This document shows positions 44,670-56,399 of a stretch of DNA of 64,000 nucleotides, in pieces; positions within the stretch are counted from its first letter, which is position 1; each line of letters opens with the position of its first letter. Source of the stretch: Arachis hypogaea (taxonomy: Eukaryota; Streptophyta; Magnoliopsida; Fabales; Fabaceae); the NCBI RefSeq assembly GCF_003086295.3, contig NC_092051.1, forward strand, positions 15,926,810 through 15,990,809, in the 5' to 3' direction. Below the pieces are notes generated by a model. The model was not told the DNA's origin. It saw only the letters and a program-made list of their open reading frames with translations, and did no database searches. The position numbers and the translations under genes are program-made.

Positions 44670-45634
44670 CATAGCTTGCTTCAAGCCGACAATCTCCGTG
44701 GGATCGACCCTTACTCACGTAAGGTTTATTACTTGGACGACCCAGTGCACTTGCTGGTTAGTTGTATCGAAGTTGTGAACGAAAAAGAATTTGAGATTAA
44801 GAACATGCGTGCCAAGTTTTTGGCGCCGTTGCCAGAGATCACAATTTCGTGCACTAAGTTTTTGGCGCCGTTGCCGGGGACTGTTCGAATTTGGACAACT
44901 AACGGTTCATCTTGTTGCTCAGATTAGGTAACTTTATTTTAATTTTAAGTTTTTGTTTTTATTCTTTTAATTTTCAAAAAATTTCCAAAAAAATAAAATA
45001 TATTTTTCTTTAGAATTTTTTAAGAATGAATTCTAGTGTTTCATGAAAAATGTTGAAGCCTGGCTGGCTGTAAAGCCATGTCTAAATTCTTTTGGACTGA
45101 GGCTTCCAAACCATCAGCATAGAGGCAAGTTAATTTGATGACTTAACTGTTGAATGTCTGATTTACATGCTGAAGCTTGGCTGGCCATTGGCCATGTCTA
45201 GTGTTTTGGACCGAAGCTTTCACTGAAAGCTTGGCTGGCTAGTGAGCCATGTCTAATTCCTGGACTGAAGCTTTAGACTAAGAGTGCAAGATTCCTGGAA
45301 TTCATATTAAAAATTTTGAAATCCTTATTTTTCTTTTTCAAATAATTTTCGAAAAAACCAAAAAAAATTCATAAAATCTTAAAATCAAAAAATATTTTTG
45401 TGTTTCTTGTTTGAGTCTTGAGTCAAATTTTAAGTTTGGTGTCAATTGCATGTTTTTATTCTTTTTGCATTTTTTCGAAATTATGTTCATGTGTTCTTCA
45501 TGATCTTCAAGTTGTTCTTGGTAAGTCTTCTTGTTTGATCTTTGCATTTTCATGTTTTGCATCTTTTCTTATTTTTCATGTGCATTCTAGCATTCATAGT
45601 GTCTAAAAATTAAAAATTTCTAAGTTAGGTGTCT
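44670..45634 (+). repeat. End of LTR2 plus a second, truncated copy of the leader
   Basis: 44670-44853 completes LTR2 (ends TTTCGTGCA). Instead of copia-1 flank, 44854-45634 repeats the start of the internal region, collinear with about 14782-15558: primer site, the three hairpin repeats and TAAGTTTGGTGT (45431-45442). It stops at TTAGGTGTCT, where copia-1 pol begins. The junction shares TCT between the two sides. The insertion is thus LTR-internal-LTR-partial internal. Confidence 0.82.
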
Positions 45635-47383
45635 AAAAATTGTGAAAATAATGAGATCTCGATAAATTATGTCTTTACAGGAGAGAAATGGGACCAAAAT
45701 AAGACAATTGTCAATGAAATATTTGCATATAATGTGGCATTAAATATCATGCATGAAAGTAAGGATCTTGAGCCAAGATCAGTCGAAGATTGTCGACAAA
45801 GAAATGATTGGCCAAAATGGAAAGAAGCCATGAAGGCTGAGTTAGACTCACTTGCAAAACGTGAAGTCTTTGGACCTGTAGTCCGTACACCAGAAGATGT
45901 AAAACCTGTTGGATATAGATGGGTATTTGTGAGAAAACGAAATGAGAAAAATGAAGTTGTGCGCTATAAAGCCCGACTTGTGGCACAAGGTTTTTCACAA
46001 AGGCCTGGTATAGATTATGAAGAAACGTATTCCCCTGTAGTGGATGCGATAACATTGCGTTATTTGGTCAGTTTATCTGCATATCATAAACTGCATATAA
46101 ATTTAATGGATGTGGTAACAGCCTACTTATACGGCTCATTAGATCGGGATATCTATATGAAAGTCCCTGAAGGACTAAAGATATCTACACCATCCAATGA
46201 ATATTCGCAAGGGTTATACTCAGTCAAATTGCAAAGATCTTTATATGGTTTGAAGCAATCTGGACGAATGTGGTATAATCGTCTTACTGAGTATCTGGCC
46301 AAAAATGGATTCAAGAATGATGATATCTGTCCATGTGTTTTCATAAAGAAATCTGCATCTGGATTTATTATAATTGCTGTGTACGTTGATGACTTAAATA
46401 TCATTGGGACTCCTGAAGAGATTCCAACAATTATAAAAACTCTAAAACAAGAGTTTGAGATGAAAGATCTTGGAAGGACTAAATTTTTTCTCAGCCTGCA
46501 AATCGAGCATACAAAAAATGGGATCTTTATTCATCAAGCGACATACACAGAAAAGATCTTGAAGAGATTTTATATGGATAAGTCACATCCATTAAGTACC
46601 CCAATGATCGTAAGATCTTTGGATGTGGAGAAGGATCAATTCCATCCTAAAGAAGAAAATAAAGATATCCTTGGTGCAGAAGTACCATATCTTAGTGCCA
46701 TTGGAGCGCTAATGTATCTTGCTAATAATACGCGATCTGACATATCATTCGCGGTGAATTTACTAACAAGATATAGTTCCTCTCCAACCAGAAGATATTG
46801 GAGTGGAATCAAACAAATCTTTCGATATATTCATTGAACGGTTGATATGGGATTGTTTTATCCATATGGATCCAAGTCACAACTAGTTGGCTATGCAGAT
46901 GCTGGATACTTGTATGATCCACATAAAGGGAGATCTCAAACAGTATACCTATTCACATATGGTGGTACAGCTATATCATGGAGGTCCACGAAACAGACGA
47001 TAGCAGCAACCTCCTCTAATCATGCTGAAATACTGGCGATTCATGAAGCTAGTCGCGAGTGTTTTTGGCTGAGGAGTCTGATTCAATATATTATGTCATC
47101 ATGTGGACTGATTGATCATAAGATAGCTCCAACTGTCCTGTTTGAAGATAATACAACATGCATTGCTCAACTTAAGGGTGGATACATCAAAGGTGATAGA
47201 ACAAAGCATATTTCTCTCAAATTCTTCTTCACTCATGATCTTCAAAATCAAGGGACAATTGATGTCCAACAGATCCGCTCAAGTGACAATCTGACAGATT
47301 TATTCACAAAGTCACTCCCAAAATCCTCCTTTAAAAGATTGGTACATGAGATTGAGATGCGCCGATTTCGAGACATTAAATGA
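45632..47383 (+). pseudogene. pol: copia-1 reverse transcriptase-RNase H part of pol
   Basis: Continuation of copia-1 pol after the nested block. It opens with the linker before RT (EISINYVFTGEKW), then the copia RT: WPKWKEAMKAELDSL, RYKARLVAQGFSQRPGIDY, and the active site YVDDLNIIG. An in-frame stop occurs at about 46835-46837, then RNase H (46847-47383) with GYADAGYL, ATSSNHAEILAIHEA and FEDNTTCIAQL. The catalytic acidic residues of RNase H are visible. The first copia codon (TCT, 45632-45634) is in phase with the last one on the left (GAC, 5063-5065), so little or no copia sequence need be missing at the insertion. Confidence 0.9.
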
Positions 47384-47580
47384 TATCAACAAGAGGGGGA
47401 GACTGTACTCTTTTTCCCTTGGTCAGGTTTTTTTTCCATTGGATTTTTCTTGACAAGATTTTTAATGAGGCAGTCCCCATCACTAAAGGATATTGTACTC
47501 TTTTTCCTTCACTAAGGTTTTTTCCCATTGGATTTTTCTTTAGTAAGGTTTTAACGAGGTAATAATCCTAAATGGTCATC

Positions 47581-47926
47581 CAAGGGGGAGTGTTCAGATA
47601 AGGATGTGGATGACCACGTGGGCTAACCTTCTCAATATTGAAGGAACCTTTCTCCAAGACAATCAAAATAAATGAAGTTTGAAAATCAAGTCTTGTTACA
47701 TGTATAAATAAGAGAAGCTACGGTTGAAGTAATACACATCAATAAAACAATCTTCTCTTCTTTTACTATATAAATATTTTCTCTCTCTTTTATCTCTCTT
47801 TAGTTTTAAACTACATTATCTATAATATTAGTAAATATAGAGATTGCTTATATTATAGTGAGATAAGAGTATATTTATATTTTTCTATTTTATATTTATT
47901 ATAGTTTCCTTATTTATTTCACAACA
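47581..47926 (+). repeat. copia-1 3' LTR with polypurine tract
   Basis: The polypurine tract AAGGGGGAG (47582-47590) lies directly before the LTR, which runs TGTTCAG...CACAACA from 47591 to 47926 (336 bp). A TATAAATA box is at 47703-47710, the likely U3 promoter. The end matches the 5' LTR remnant at 1945-2031. Confidence 0.85.
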
Positions 47927-48541
47927 GGTAGTTAATTAATATATAGCTACAAAACATAAAATTTGACGGCCCTTAACACTTTTTTTTTATTTTATTTAGT
48001 CCATATATATCAAATATTAATTAATGAATATAATTAGAAAATTAACTATTTAAAATTTTAAAAATATTACTTATATACTAAAATTAACTATCAAAATCAG
48101 TTATTATATATTTATGTGTAAATATAAATATAATTTAATTAATTTTTAATATATATTTTGTGTTTTAATATGAATTATATACTAATAATTGATTTTAATA
48201 ACTAATTATAATATATACCTAATAACGTAATTGTTATGATTTAATATAAGTTAATTTTTTAAAATTGTATTTTTAATTCGCACTAATATTCAAATAAACA
48301 TGTGAATCACACAGCCAAAAAATAAAAACTGAACCATATATATCAGAAAAACTAACATTTAAAATTTTACTAAAAAATATTAAAAAATAAAATAAAATAT
48401 CCAAAATTAATGATAATTTTATTAAAAATTTTGACAAAATAAATAATATATATTTAGAATTAAAATTAGATCTTGTAGTTAAAGAAGGTGAATAGAAAAA
48501 TTATTTTAATAAAAAAATAAAAAATTGATAAAAATTAACTT
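47927..48541. other. AT-rich intergenic DNA
   Basis: 615 bp between copia-1 and copia-2, very AT-rich, with no coding frame, RNA gene or repeat that I can name. It is the native-looking flank between two TEs. Confidence 0.6.
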
Positions 48542-48761
48542 TGATAATGATACCAGTATAATATAAGAATAATGGCAAGATTAGTTTGGTTAGTTATCAA
48601 GAAGAGTGTATTGTCTTCTTGAAAAAATAGAAAATATCTTTTGTATAAATACTACTTTTATATCAGTAACTAGACAAACAATAATACAACTCTGCAGAAT
48701 TTATTTTCACATACAATTTTACTCTTTATACACAATTCTATCATGGTATCTAGAGCTTAAG
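48542..48761 (+). repeat. copia-2 5' LTR and primer-binding site
   Basis: LTR 48542-48743, with TATAAATA at 48644-48651. TGGTATCTAGAGCTTAAG at 48744 is the primer site for initiator tRNA-Met (family form TGGTATCAGAGC). The gag ATG follows at 48772. Confidence 0.9.
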
Positions 48762-48771
48762 TTCAATATTC

Positions 48772-51055
48772 ATGGCTGCTTTAATTCCTTTCTCATCTAC
48801 CACCTCTTCTTCCTCTTTCAACCTATCAATTTTCACCATTAACAAACGTAATGAAGATACACATCGCACATGGCAGCAACTGGCTTTCCATGTAATCAAT
48901 GCAAATAGATTAGGTAATCATCTTGATGCAACTAAAATTCTAGCTCAATTTGATAGTGAGGTTGCACGTCTTGCTAGAACTAAATCTGCTGCTTATACCG
49001 AATGGAAAGTGAAAGATGACAGCCTCATGACATGACTTCTAAGCTCCATTGATAATTCTTTCAAAAACCAAATGTTAGATTGTGCTTATGCTCCTCAAGT
49101 ATGGACAAAGATTGAAGATTATTTCATTAAAGTGTCCAAGATTCGTGTTCAACAATTAAGAGCTCAGCTTAAGACAATCCGCAAGCAAGGTCATTCTGCA
49201 AAAGAATATCTCAAACATATTAGAGAAGTTGTTGATGCTTTGGCCTCTCTTGGACATGTATTATCTCTTGATGATCATGTCATAGCCATAACCGAAGGTC
49301 TAATTGAGGAGTATGCATTATACATATCCTCCATCATGACTAAATCTGATTCACTTTCTTTGATTGAGATTGAAAGTTGATAAACTACAATTTTATGGTT
49401 TATTTTGTATTGAATTTGGTGGATTTTATCAACTTTTCCTACACTCATTCATTGAAATAGCATGGTCTTGTGAACTTCTCTTAAATTGTACTTAAGAGTG
49501 AAAATATGTTTCTTAGACTTTTAAATTACCAAATTTAATTCACTTTTCTTCCATTCGATGCCTTAATATATTTGTTTGAGTGAGTTAAGATTTTGAAGGC
49601 AACAATGACTTGAAAGTAATGGAAAAAAAGCATGCAAAGTGAAGAATTAATGAAGAAATGAGGATTTGCAAAATTCATGGCGACGGGTATACGTAGCCCA
49701 TGCATACGCGTGAAAAGCAGCAAATGACCAACTTAAAGGCAATACGCTGGGGGTGATTTCTGAGCCATCCAAGCCTAAATCCAACTCATTTCTGATGCTA
49801 TTGAACCCAATGATTGAAGGAGAGGGAATGAACCAAGTAGTCATAATTTAATTTTTAGTATGTTTTAGATGTAGAATTCTAGAGAGAGAGGTTCTCTCGT
49901 CTCTCTAGGTTTTAGGGTTCTTATTTTGATTTTTCTTAGATTTAGATCTCAATCTTCCTTCAATTTAGTTTTCCTTTACTTTTATTTGTTCTAGCACTTT
50001 AGTTCATTTACTTCTCTTGTTAATTTCTTTATTTTACCAATTTAGTTCATGAACTCTTTTTGTTATTCTCAATTTTCTTTTAATGCAATTTTAGGTTTTC
50101 ATGTCTTTTGATATTTACCTTAATTATTATTGTTGATTTCTTGCTTATGTTAGTTATAGCTTTTATTAATTCTTGTATTTTATGATGTTTCTATTTATTG
50201 CATTCAATGTGTTTGATGAAATGTTTCTTTTAGCTATAGAGTAGATTCTTCTCTTCTTGGCTTGGGTGATCTTGAGTTACCAATATTAATGTCCAAATGA
50301 TTGATAATTTGCTCCCATTGATTCTAGTCTTCACTAAATTAATTGGTGAGTAGCTAGGACTTATGGGCTAGGATTAATGAAACTCATTTGACCTTTCTTC
50401 AATTGTTAGAGGATGACAAAATGAGATTGATCCTTGCAATTATCATATTGTGGTTGATAGCAAGGATAGTGAACCTAAACCATCAACTCTTGCCAAGACT
50501 TTTTTACCATTTGAGTTTTTTTTTTCTTTTTTAGTGAATTTTTATTTACCTTTTTGTCATTTACATTTCTTGTCAATCACAACCTTAACCCCCCCCAATA
50601 TCTCCATAACCAATAATATGCACACTTCCCTGCAATTCCTTGAGAGACGACCCGAGGTTCAAATACTCTCGATTTTTATTGGTTTGCTTAAGTGACAAAT
50701 AAATTAAACTTTGATTGAGGATAATTTGTCGGTTTGGAACTATACTTGCAACGAAATTATTTTTGTGAAAATTTCTAGACCGACATTTAATCCTTTGTCA
50801 AAGGTTTATTACTAGCACATGAAGCAATGTTTGAAAGATTTAGAAAAACTGAATTAGGTGTAGTTCATGCAAATTACACCTATACACAAGATCAATTTGG
50901 TAGAGGATCTTTAAGACCACCCTTTGGAGGACGCAGAGGATGCGGTAGAAGGTTCTCCCGTGATGGCAGATTTTACAATTTTGATCAACGACCTTAGTGT
51001 CAAGTGTGTTATCGATTTGGCCATACCGCAATGACTTGTTTCCACTGATTTAATT
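48772..51055 (+). pseudogene. gag: copia-2 gag, with stops, split by a solo LTR
   Basis: Copia gag of the UBN2 type: TWQQLAFHVINANRLGNHL, then a stop at 49033-49035 where the family has W (TGA for TGG), and the core KIRVQQLRAQLKTIRKQG, IREVVDALASLGHVL. Interrupted at 49377 by the solo LTR and resumed at about 50806 with LLLAHEAMFERFRKTELG. The zinc knuckle CQVCYRFGHTAMTC (C-x2-C-x4-H-x4-C, about 51000-51041) is intact but preceded by a stop near 50995. Confidence 0.85.
49378..50800 (+). repeat. Solo LTR (TGATAAAC family) in copia-2 gag
   Basis: 1423 bp, TGATAAACTA...CCTTTGTCA, flanked by AAAGT (49373-49377) and AAGGT (50801-50805), a duplication with one mismatch. Removing it restores the gag frame exactly. 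The last ~180 bp (GAGACGACCCGAGGTT, CGGTTTGGAACTATACTTGC) match, in the opposite orientation, the LTR of the element at 59230-62350, so both belong to one LTR superfamily. No internal sequence remains: it arose by recombination between LTRs. Confidence 0.85.
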
Positions 51056-51075
51056 CTTCTTATCAACAATCTACC

Positions 51076-52542
51076 ATGAATCCATCTCAATCTGCATCTC
51101 AGGCTCCACCACCTCCACCATCCACTTTTCATAATCCCAAGGCATACTTGGCTACTCCTTCAACATTTTCTGATTCAATGTGGCTACCCGATACTAGCAC
51201 TAGCCATCATGTCACTGGCGATGCTCAGAATCTGCTATCATCATCTGAATATAATGGCTCAGAACAAATTATGCTAGGTAATGGTAAAGGTGCGAGTATT
51301 ACACACTATGGTAAAAATTATTTGATTAATTTTGATACTCATGGAGCTTTCTTGTTGGATAAACTCTTGCATTCACCTGACATTGCACACAGTCTTATTA
51401 ATTAGTGTAAGAAAATTTGCTGCTGATAACATACTATTGTTTTTTGAATTCCATGCTGATTTTTGCCTTGTTAAATCTCAGGAAACTCAAGAGGTTCTAC
51501 TCCGAGGAACAGCTAGACAAGGAATTTATGTGTTTGAACGTGTTGTTGTGCCTTGTTCTAGTCTAAATAATATTTCTTCTAATCTGAATTTTAGTGATCA
51601 TGTACCTAGGGTGTTTCTTGCAAAATTTGATTCTTATAAGTTATGGCACCATCGACTAGGCCACTGTGCCTCAAAAACAGTTCTGAGTGTAATGAATAAA
51701 TGCAATATGCATGTCTCTTCTAATATTATTCCATCTAATATGTGTGAATTTTGTTGCAATGCAAAGATGCATCTTCTTCCTTTTAATCTTGATAAATATA
51801 ATTACACTGCTCTTTTAAATATGGTTTACTCAGATTTATGGGGCCTGCTCCGGTAACTTCATATCATGGTTTCAATTATTATATCTCTTTTGTTGATGCC
51901 TTTAGTAGGTATACTTGTATATATTTGTTGCATTCAAAGTCTCAAGTTTTTTAGGCTTTCTTGCAATATAAAACTATGTTAGAGAAGCATACAGGTTTTA
52001 AGCTTAAGCGATTTCAAACGGATCATGGGCGCGAGTATTTGTCACAAACTTTTACACAATATCTCGCTGATCAAGGTATTGAGCACAAGTATTCTTGCCC
52101 ATATACGCATCAACAAAATGGAAGGGCTAAGCGCAAGCATCGCCACATCACAGAGACTGGTTTGGCAATTCTTACTACAGCATCTCTTCCCTTAATTCAC
52201 TGGGATGATGCTTTTCTCTCATCCACATACATCATTAATCATCTTCCATCTCCCAATACAAACTTGGTAACTCCTTTTGAACTTATGCACTCTAGAAAAC
52301 CAAATTATGACTTTTTGTGGGTGTTTGGTTGTGCATGTTTTCCATGCTTAAAATCTTATTCTCAAATAAAATTAAATTTCAAATCTCAATTATCATTTTT
52401 TCTTGGATATGCTCCTCACCATAAAGGATATAAGTGCCTTACAAAGTCTGGCAAAATCATTATCACTCGCCATGTGATTTTTGATGAGCAACGCTTTTCT
52501 TATGCAGAATTATTCTCCACTGATTCTACCCTGAGACCATAA
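51076..52542 (+). pseudogene. pol: copia-2 protease-integrase
   Basis: Protease motif MWLPDTSTSHHVTGD (about 51178-51222). Integrase zinc finger YKLWHHRLGHCA with CEFCCNAK; core with D in VYSDLWG and D in FQTDHGREY. The third catalytic residue is lost: the family motif NGxAERKHRH reads NGRAKRKHRH (codon AAG for GAG, near 52125). Stops and frame changes near 51405, 51855 and 51953. Integrase activity is therefore excluded for this copy. Confidence 0.85.
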
Positions 52543-54498
52543 CCTATTTTCTTCATACCTCTCTTATTTTTCTTTGGACACTACCACTTTCACTGTACCA
52601 TCTAATTCAATCCTTAATTTATCCCCTGACTTTTTTCACAATTTACCTACACCAACCATAGAAAATGAAGAACTTATAAATCATCCTCACAATAATCAAC
52701 GTCCTGATTCTACTTCTCATCCTCTTGAAACTATGATTCCACCAACTACACCCCCACCATCCTCATCTAATCCTTCTTTTTCTAATAATCAACTTCATCC
52801 TAATAATATCCCTATCTCAGATATCGAGATACAATTTGGTAGTGCACCTAAGACTCATATTAAACCCAATACTCATCCTATGTAAACTAGATTGAAATCG
52901 GGTATTAGTAAACCCAAGTTATATCACACATTGGTAACTCCTCAATTTGATTTGACTAATAATATTTCCTCTAATGTGACTCAAGCTTTACAATCTGAAC
53001 ATTGGCATCAAGCAATGATTAAAGAGTTAAATGCTCTATACAAGACCAATACATGGTCTATTGTTACTGCACCTACAAACACTAAAGTGATAGACTGCAG
53101 ATGGATATTTGTTATTAAACGCTATCCAAATGATGAAATCATAAAGTATAAGGCAAGATTAGTTGCCAAAGAAAATCATCAAATAGAGGGCATTGACTAT
53201 GATCAAGTTTTTGCACCCGTTATCAAACCTACAACTATTCGAATTATTCTTACAATTGTATTGAAAAATCAATGGCAAATTTGCCAATTTAATTTTAACA
53301 ATGCATTTTTGAATGGAGACTTAAATAAACTTATTTTTATGAAACAACCACCAGGTTTTATACAAGGTGATGCTGTCCAGGTTTGTAAATTGCACAAGTC
53401 CTTATATGGACTCAAGCAAGCTCCAAGATCATGGTTTCTTAATCTTTCTTCTACTCTAGCACAATTTGGATTCATCAAAATCAGGTAAGATCATTCTTTA
53501 TTTACTAAACATGATGGTGATCTTATCTTATATATCCTTGTTTATGTTGATGATATACTAATTATTGGAAATAATTCTCAAGTCATACAGTCCATTATTG
53601 ATCAATTAAACAATGTTTTTTCCCTCAAGGACCTAGGTGAATTTATCTTCTTCCTAGGAATAGAGGTATACAAATTAAAATTTGGTGCTGTCCACCTTTC
53701 TCAAATGAAATAATTAGTGACCTTCTTCAAAGAGTGGGCATGAAAGAATCTAAAGAGATTTTTACACTCATGACTACCTCTGTTAAATTGTCCAAAAACG
53801 GAGAGGGTGAATTTGAAAATCCTTCTCTTTATAGGTCGATCATGGGCTCCCTTCAATATGCTACTCTCACCCGTTCTGACATAGCTTTTTCGGTAAATAA
53901 ATTGTGTCAATATATGCAGAGACCTCTCATTAGTCATTGAAAATGTGTTAAGAGATTATTACGCTACCTCTCTGAAACTATTACTCATGGTCTTGTATTT
54001 CATGCTAGCAATAACTTACATTGATTTGCTTTTTCAGACTTTGATTGGGGCTTGAATTTGAATGACCGTCATTTTACATGTGGTTATTGCATCTAGATGG
54101 GATCAAATCTTGTCTCATGGTCAAGTTAAAAGCAAGCATCCGTTAGTAGATCAAGCACGGAGGCCGGATATCGCGCTCTTGTTGTTGCAGACTTGGAAAT
54201 TATTTGAATCCGAAATCTGTTACAAGAATTGAGAGTGAAGATTATATTAACACCACCTTTATACCGTGACAATGAGAGTGTTGTTCTCTTGTCTGCAAAT
54301 CCAATTTTGCACAACAAAACCAAGTATTTTGAGCTTGATCTATACTTTGTCAGAGATAGAATAAATCAACATCAACTACATGTGGTGCATATAAGAACCA
54401 TTGACCAGGTGGCTGATATATTTACAAAACCTATTTTCTTAAATTTATTCACACAAAGTTTACTACCAAATTTAAGGTTGCTCCTAAAGTCACCTTAA
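52543..54498 (+). pseudogene. pol: copia-2 reverse transcriptase-RNase H
   Basis: A low-complexity P/S/T/N linker (52574-52885), then RT: HWHQAMIKELNALYKTNTW, YKARLVAKENHQIEGIDY, LYGLKQAPRSWF, and YVDDILIIGNNS near 53543-53580. RNase H is fragmentary: SRSSTEAGYRALVVADLEI (about 54136-54200) and YRDNESVVLLSANPILHNK-type sequence to 54490. At least six stops or shifts are visible. VAKENHQ stands where the family has VAKGFHQ. Confidence 0.85.
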
Positions 54499-54499
54499 C

Positions 54500-54727
54500 T
54501 TTGAAGGGGCTGATAATGATACGAGTATAATATAAGAATAGTGGCAAGATTAGTTTGGATAGTTATCATTTATCAAAAAGAGTGTATTATCTTCTTGAAA
54601 AAATAGAAAATATCTTTTGTATAAATACTATTCTTATATCAATAACTAAACATACAATAAGTCAATAATACAACTCTACAAAATTTATTTTCACATGCAA
54701 TTTTATTCTTCATACACAATTCTATCA
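54500..54727 (+). repeat. copia-2 polypurine tract and 3' LTR
   Basis: Polypurine tract 54500-54510, LTR 54511-54727 (217 bp). Compared with the 5' LTR it has a small insertion (CATTTATCAAAA) and several substitutions, so the element is old. AACTT follows at 54728-54732. Confidence 0.9.
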
Positions 54728-54732
54728 AACTT

Positions 54733-56399
54733 TTAATATTTTTTCTTAATTAATATATGTATCTTTTATTATTGTACGATATATGGCATCTATCTCATCT
54801 CATAAATTGTATATCCATTTTAATAATTTAAAGTATATATTAGCTCGATAATATTAAAGCAAAAATAAATATAAATAAACACATTTTATGAATATATGTA
54901 ACAAAAAGCACACGGCCATGGTCAATAACAAAGAGCTAACTACTGTATGTGTATAGGACTAAATGGTACATATAACAAACGTGTATCACATATTCACATG
55001 TTCAGATAATTTGATGAGTGGGCATCAATGACACCTTTAGAAATTATTATAATTCTTTCTTAATATTTTTGACATTTTAGAAATTTAAACTTTTCTAAAA
55101 TGCTATAATTAACCAATAATATATAAGAACAAATTCTCTAAAAATCTGAACATCTGGTCATAACAACGCGCTTCATCATTCTGACGAGTGAAGGATTCAA
55201 CCATGGTTAAGGGACCTTGACAAAAACATCTTATCCACATAAAGTTGTTTAGAGCAATGATGAAATCATGAAACAAGACAACCACACATTACAACCACCA
55301 TTACCATATATAGTGAAGCCTCCTCCGTTTTCTATAATTTTGGGAGCAATGCAGAAACTGACTTTTGATTGACTTCACAATGATCAAAATTATTTTTATA
55401 ATGATGAAATAAGACAACCACACTTTACAATGATGAAACAAGACAACCACACTATACAATGCAACCATACTTTACACTTCACAATTAAATTATTTTTATT
55501 TTTGGGAGCATCAGCAGCACCAGAAACTGACTTTTGATTGACTTTCATTCCGAATTAATCTAAAAGAAATCCAATTACATTGCAAATAGCTAGAATTCAT
55601 AATTGAACTAAAGAAACATTAACATGAACTTCTCATGAGTTTTTCTCAAGCTTATCATTGAAGGACACAAATTTTCATACCTGCACATTGTTAAAATTAA
55701 GATTTTGATTGGGTTTAACTCAACCCTAAATACTAAGTTATAAGGTGAAAAATATCTCACATTTATAAAGTCTTTAAAGATCTTATTTTAAAATATGTAG
55801 GACTTTAATATACATAAGTAAAACTATGTATCTATTATTAAAATATAAAAAACATTAAAAAATATTAAAATTTATTATTTTATTCATTAGTTAATTATTA
55901 ATTAATTATTAATATTTAAAGTATGAGTTGAAAATATGTTATTGAATTATTAAACTGAAAAATTAAATTAACGACTAAAAATGATAATAAAAAATAATAC
56001 ATTCAAATAGTGTTTTAACATTTCTTTTAAAATATTGTATATGTCAATTATTACTTTATTAGTGATAATAACGACTCAGCTAGGTAATTAGGATAATTAT
56101 CAACATAGCTTGATTAGTTTTCTACTTGTATCTTTTTTATAGTAATTTTTTTTCTAATCCTGCTAGATAATTAATAGGGATCTAACCAATAATAAATCAA
56201 CAAATATTTTTAAATTATATTTTTTATTAATTAAATAATTATTTAATTTTATTTTTTAAAAAATAAAATTATTAATTATTAATTATAATTGTTTAAAGGT
56301 ATATATTTAATATATGGTAAGTTACATTTACGATCGTAATGCTCTCACAACCATTTAAAGGTAGCAGTAGAAGATTAAATGGAGAGGCCCGATAGATTT
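54733..56399. other. AT-rich intergenic DNA with a local duplication
   Basis: 1.67 kb without a recognisable gene. Two diverged copies of a ~165-bp segment lie at about 55255-55390 and 55400-55550. Both contain GATGAAACAAGACAACCACA-like sequence and GAAACTGACTTTTGATTGAC. The rest is AT-rich and featureless to me. Confidence 0.5.

Larger units (their letters stand above)
5066..45634 (+). mobile_element. FIDEL/Feral-like Athila-type gypsy element, non-autonomous, host of two insertions
   Basis: Starts TGATGAGCGG at 5066 inside copia-1 pol. Parts: LTR1 (5066-5975 and 14071-14781, split by Harbinger), tRNA-Asp-type primer site, leader, gag-protease (16664-18913), palindrome array, 385-aa ORF (19910-21067), 3' UTR with polypurine-like tract, LTR2 (22187-23711 and 44670-44853, split by Tat-outer), then a second copy of the leader (44854-45634) that ends in copia-1. 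No RT, RNase H or integrase is present between the LTRs. From memory this matches Feral, the non-autonomous partner of FIDEL in peanut; that name is inference. The right end is not an LTR terminus, and no 5-bp copy of the left flank AAGAC follows it. Confidence 0.82.
1945..47926 (+). mobile_element. Ty1/copia retrotransposon (copia-1), split by a 40.6-kb nested block
   Basis: Order on the plus strand: truncated 5' LTR, primer-binding site, gag, protease-integrase, then a 40.6-kb insertion (5066-45634), then reverse transcriptase-RNase H, polypurine tract and 3' LTR. Integrase before RT is diagnostic of Ty1/copia. The 3' end of the 5' LTR remnant matches the end of the 3' LTR almost base for base. 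The element is dead: it has frameshifts in gag and after integrase, stops in pol, and no complete 5' LTR. No target duplication can be tested because the left end is missing. Confidence 0.88.
48542..54727 (+). mobile_element. Ty1/copia retrotransposon with short LTRs (copia-2)
   Basis: Flanked by AACTT (48537-48541 and 54728-54732). LTRs of 202 and 217 bp start TGATAATGAT and end TTCTATCA. Then an initiator-Met-type primer site, gag, protease, integrase, RT, RNase H and the polypurine tract TTTGAAGGGGC (54500-54510). A 1423-bp solo LTR interrupts gag. Many stops and frameshifts; the element is a fossil. Confidence 0.93.
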
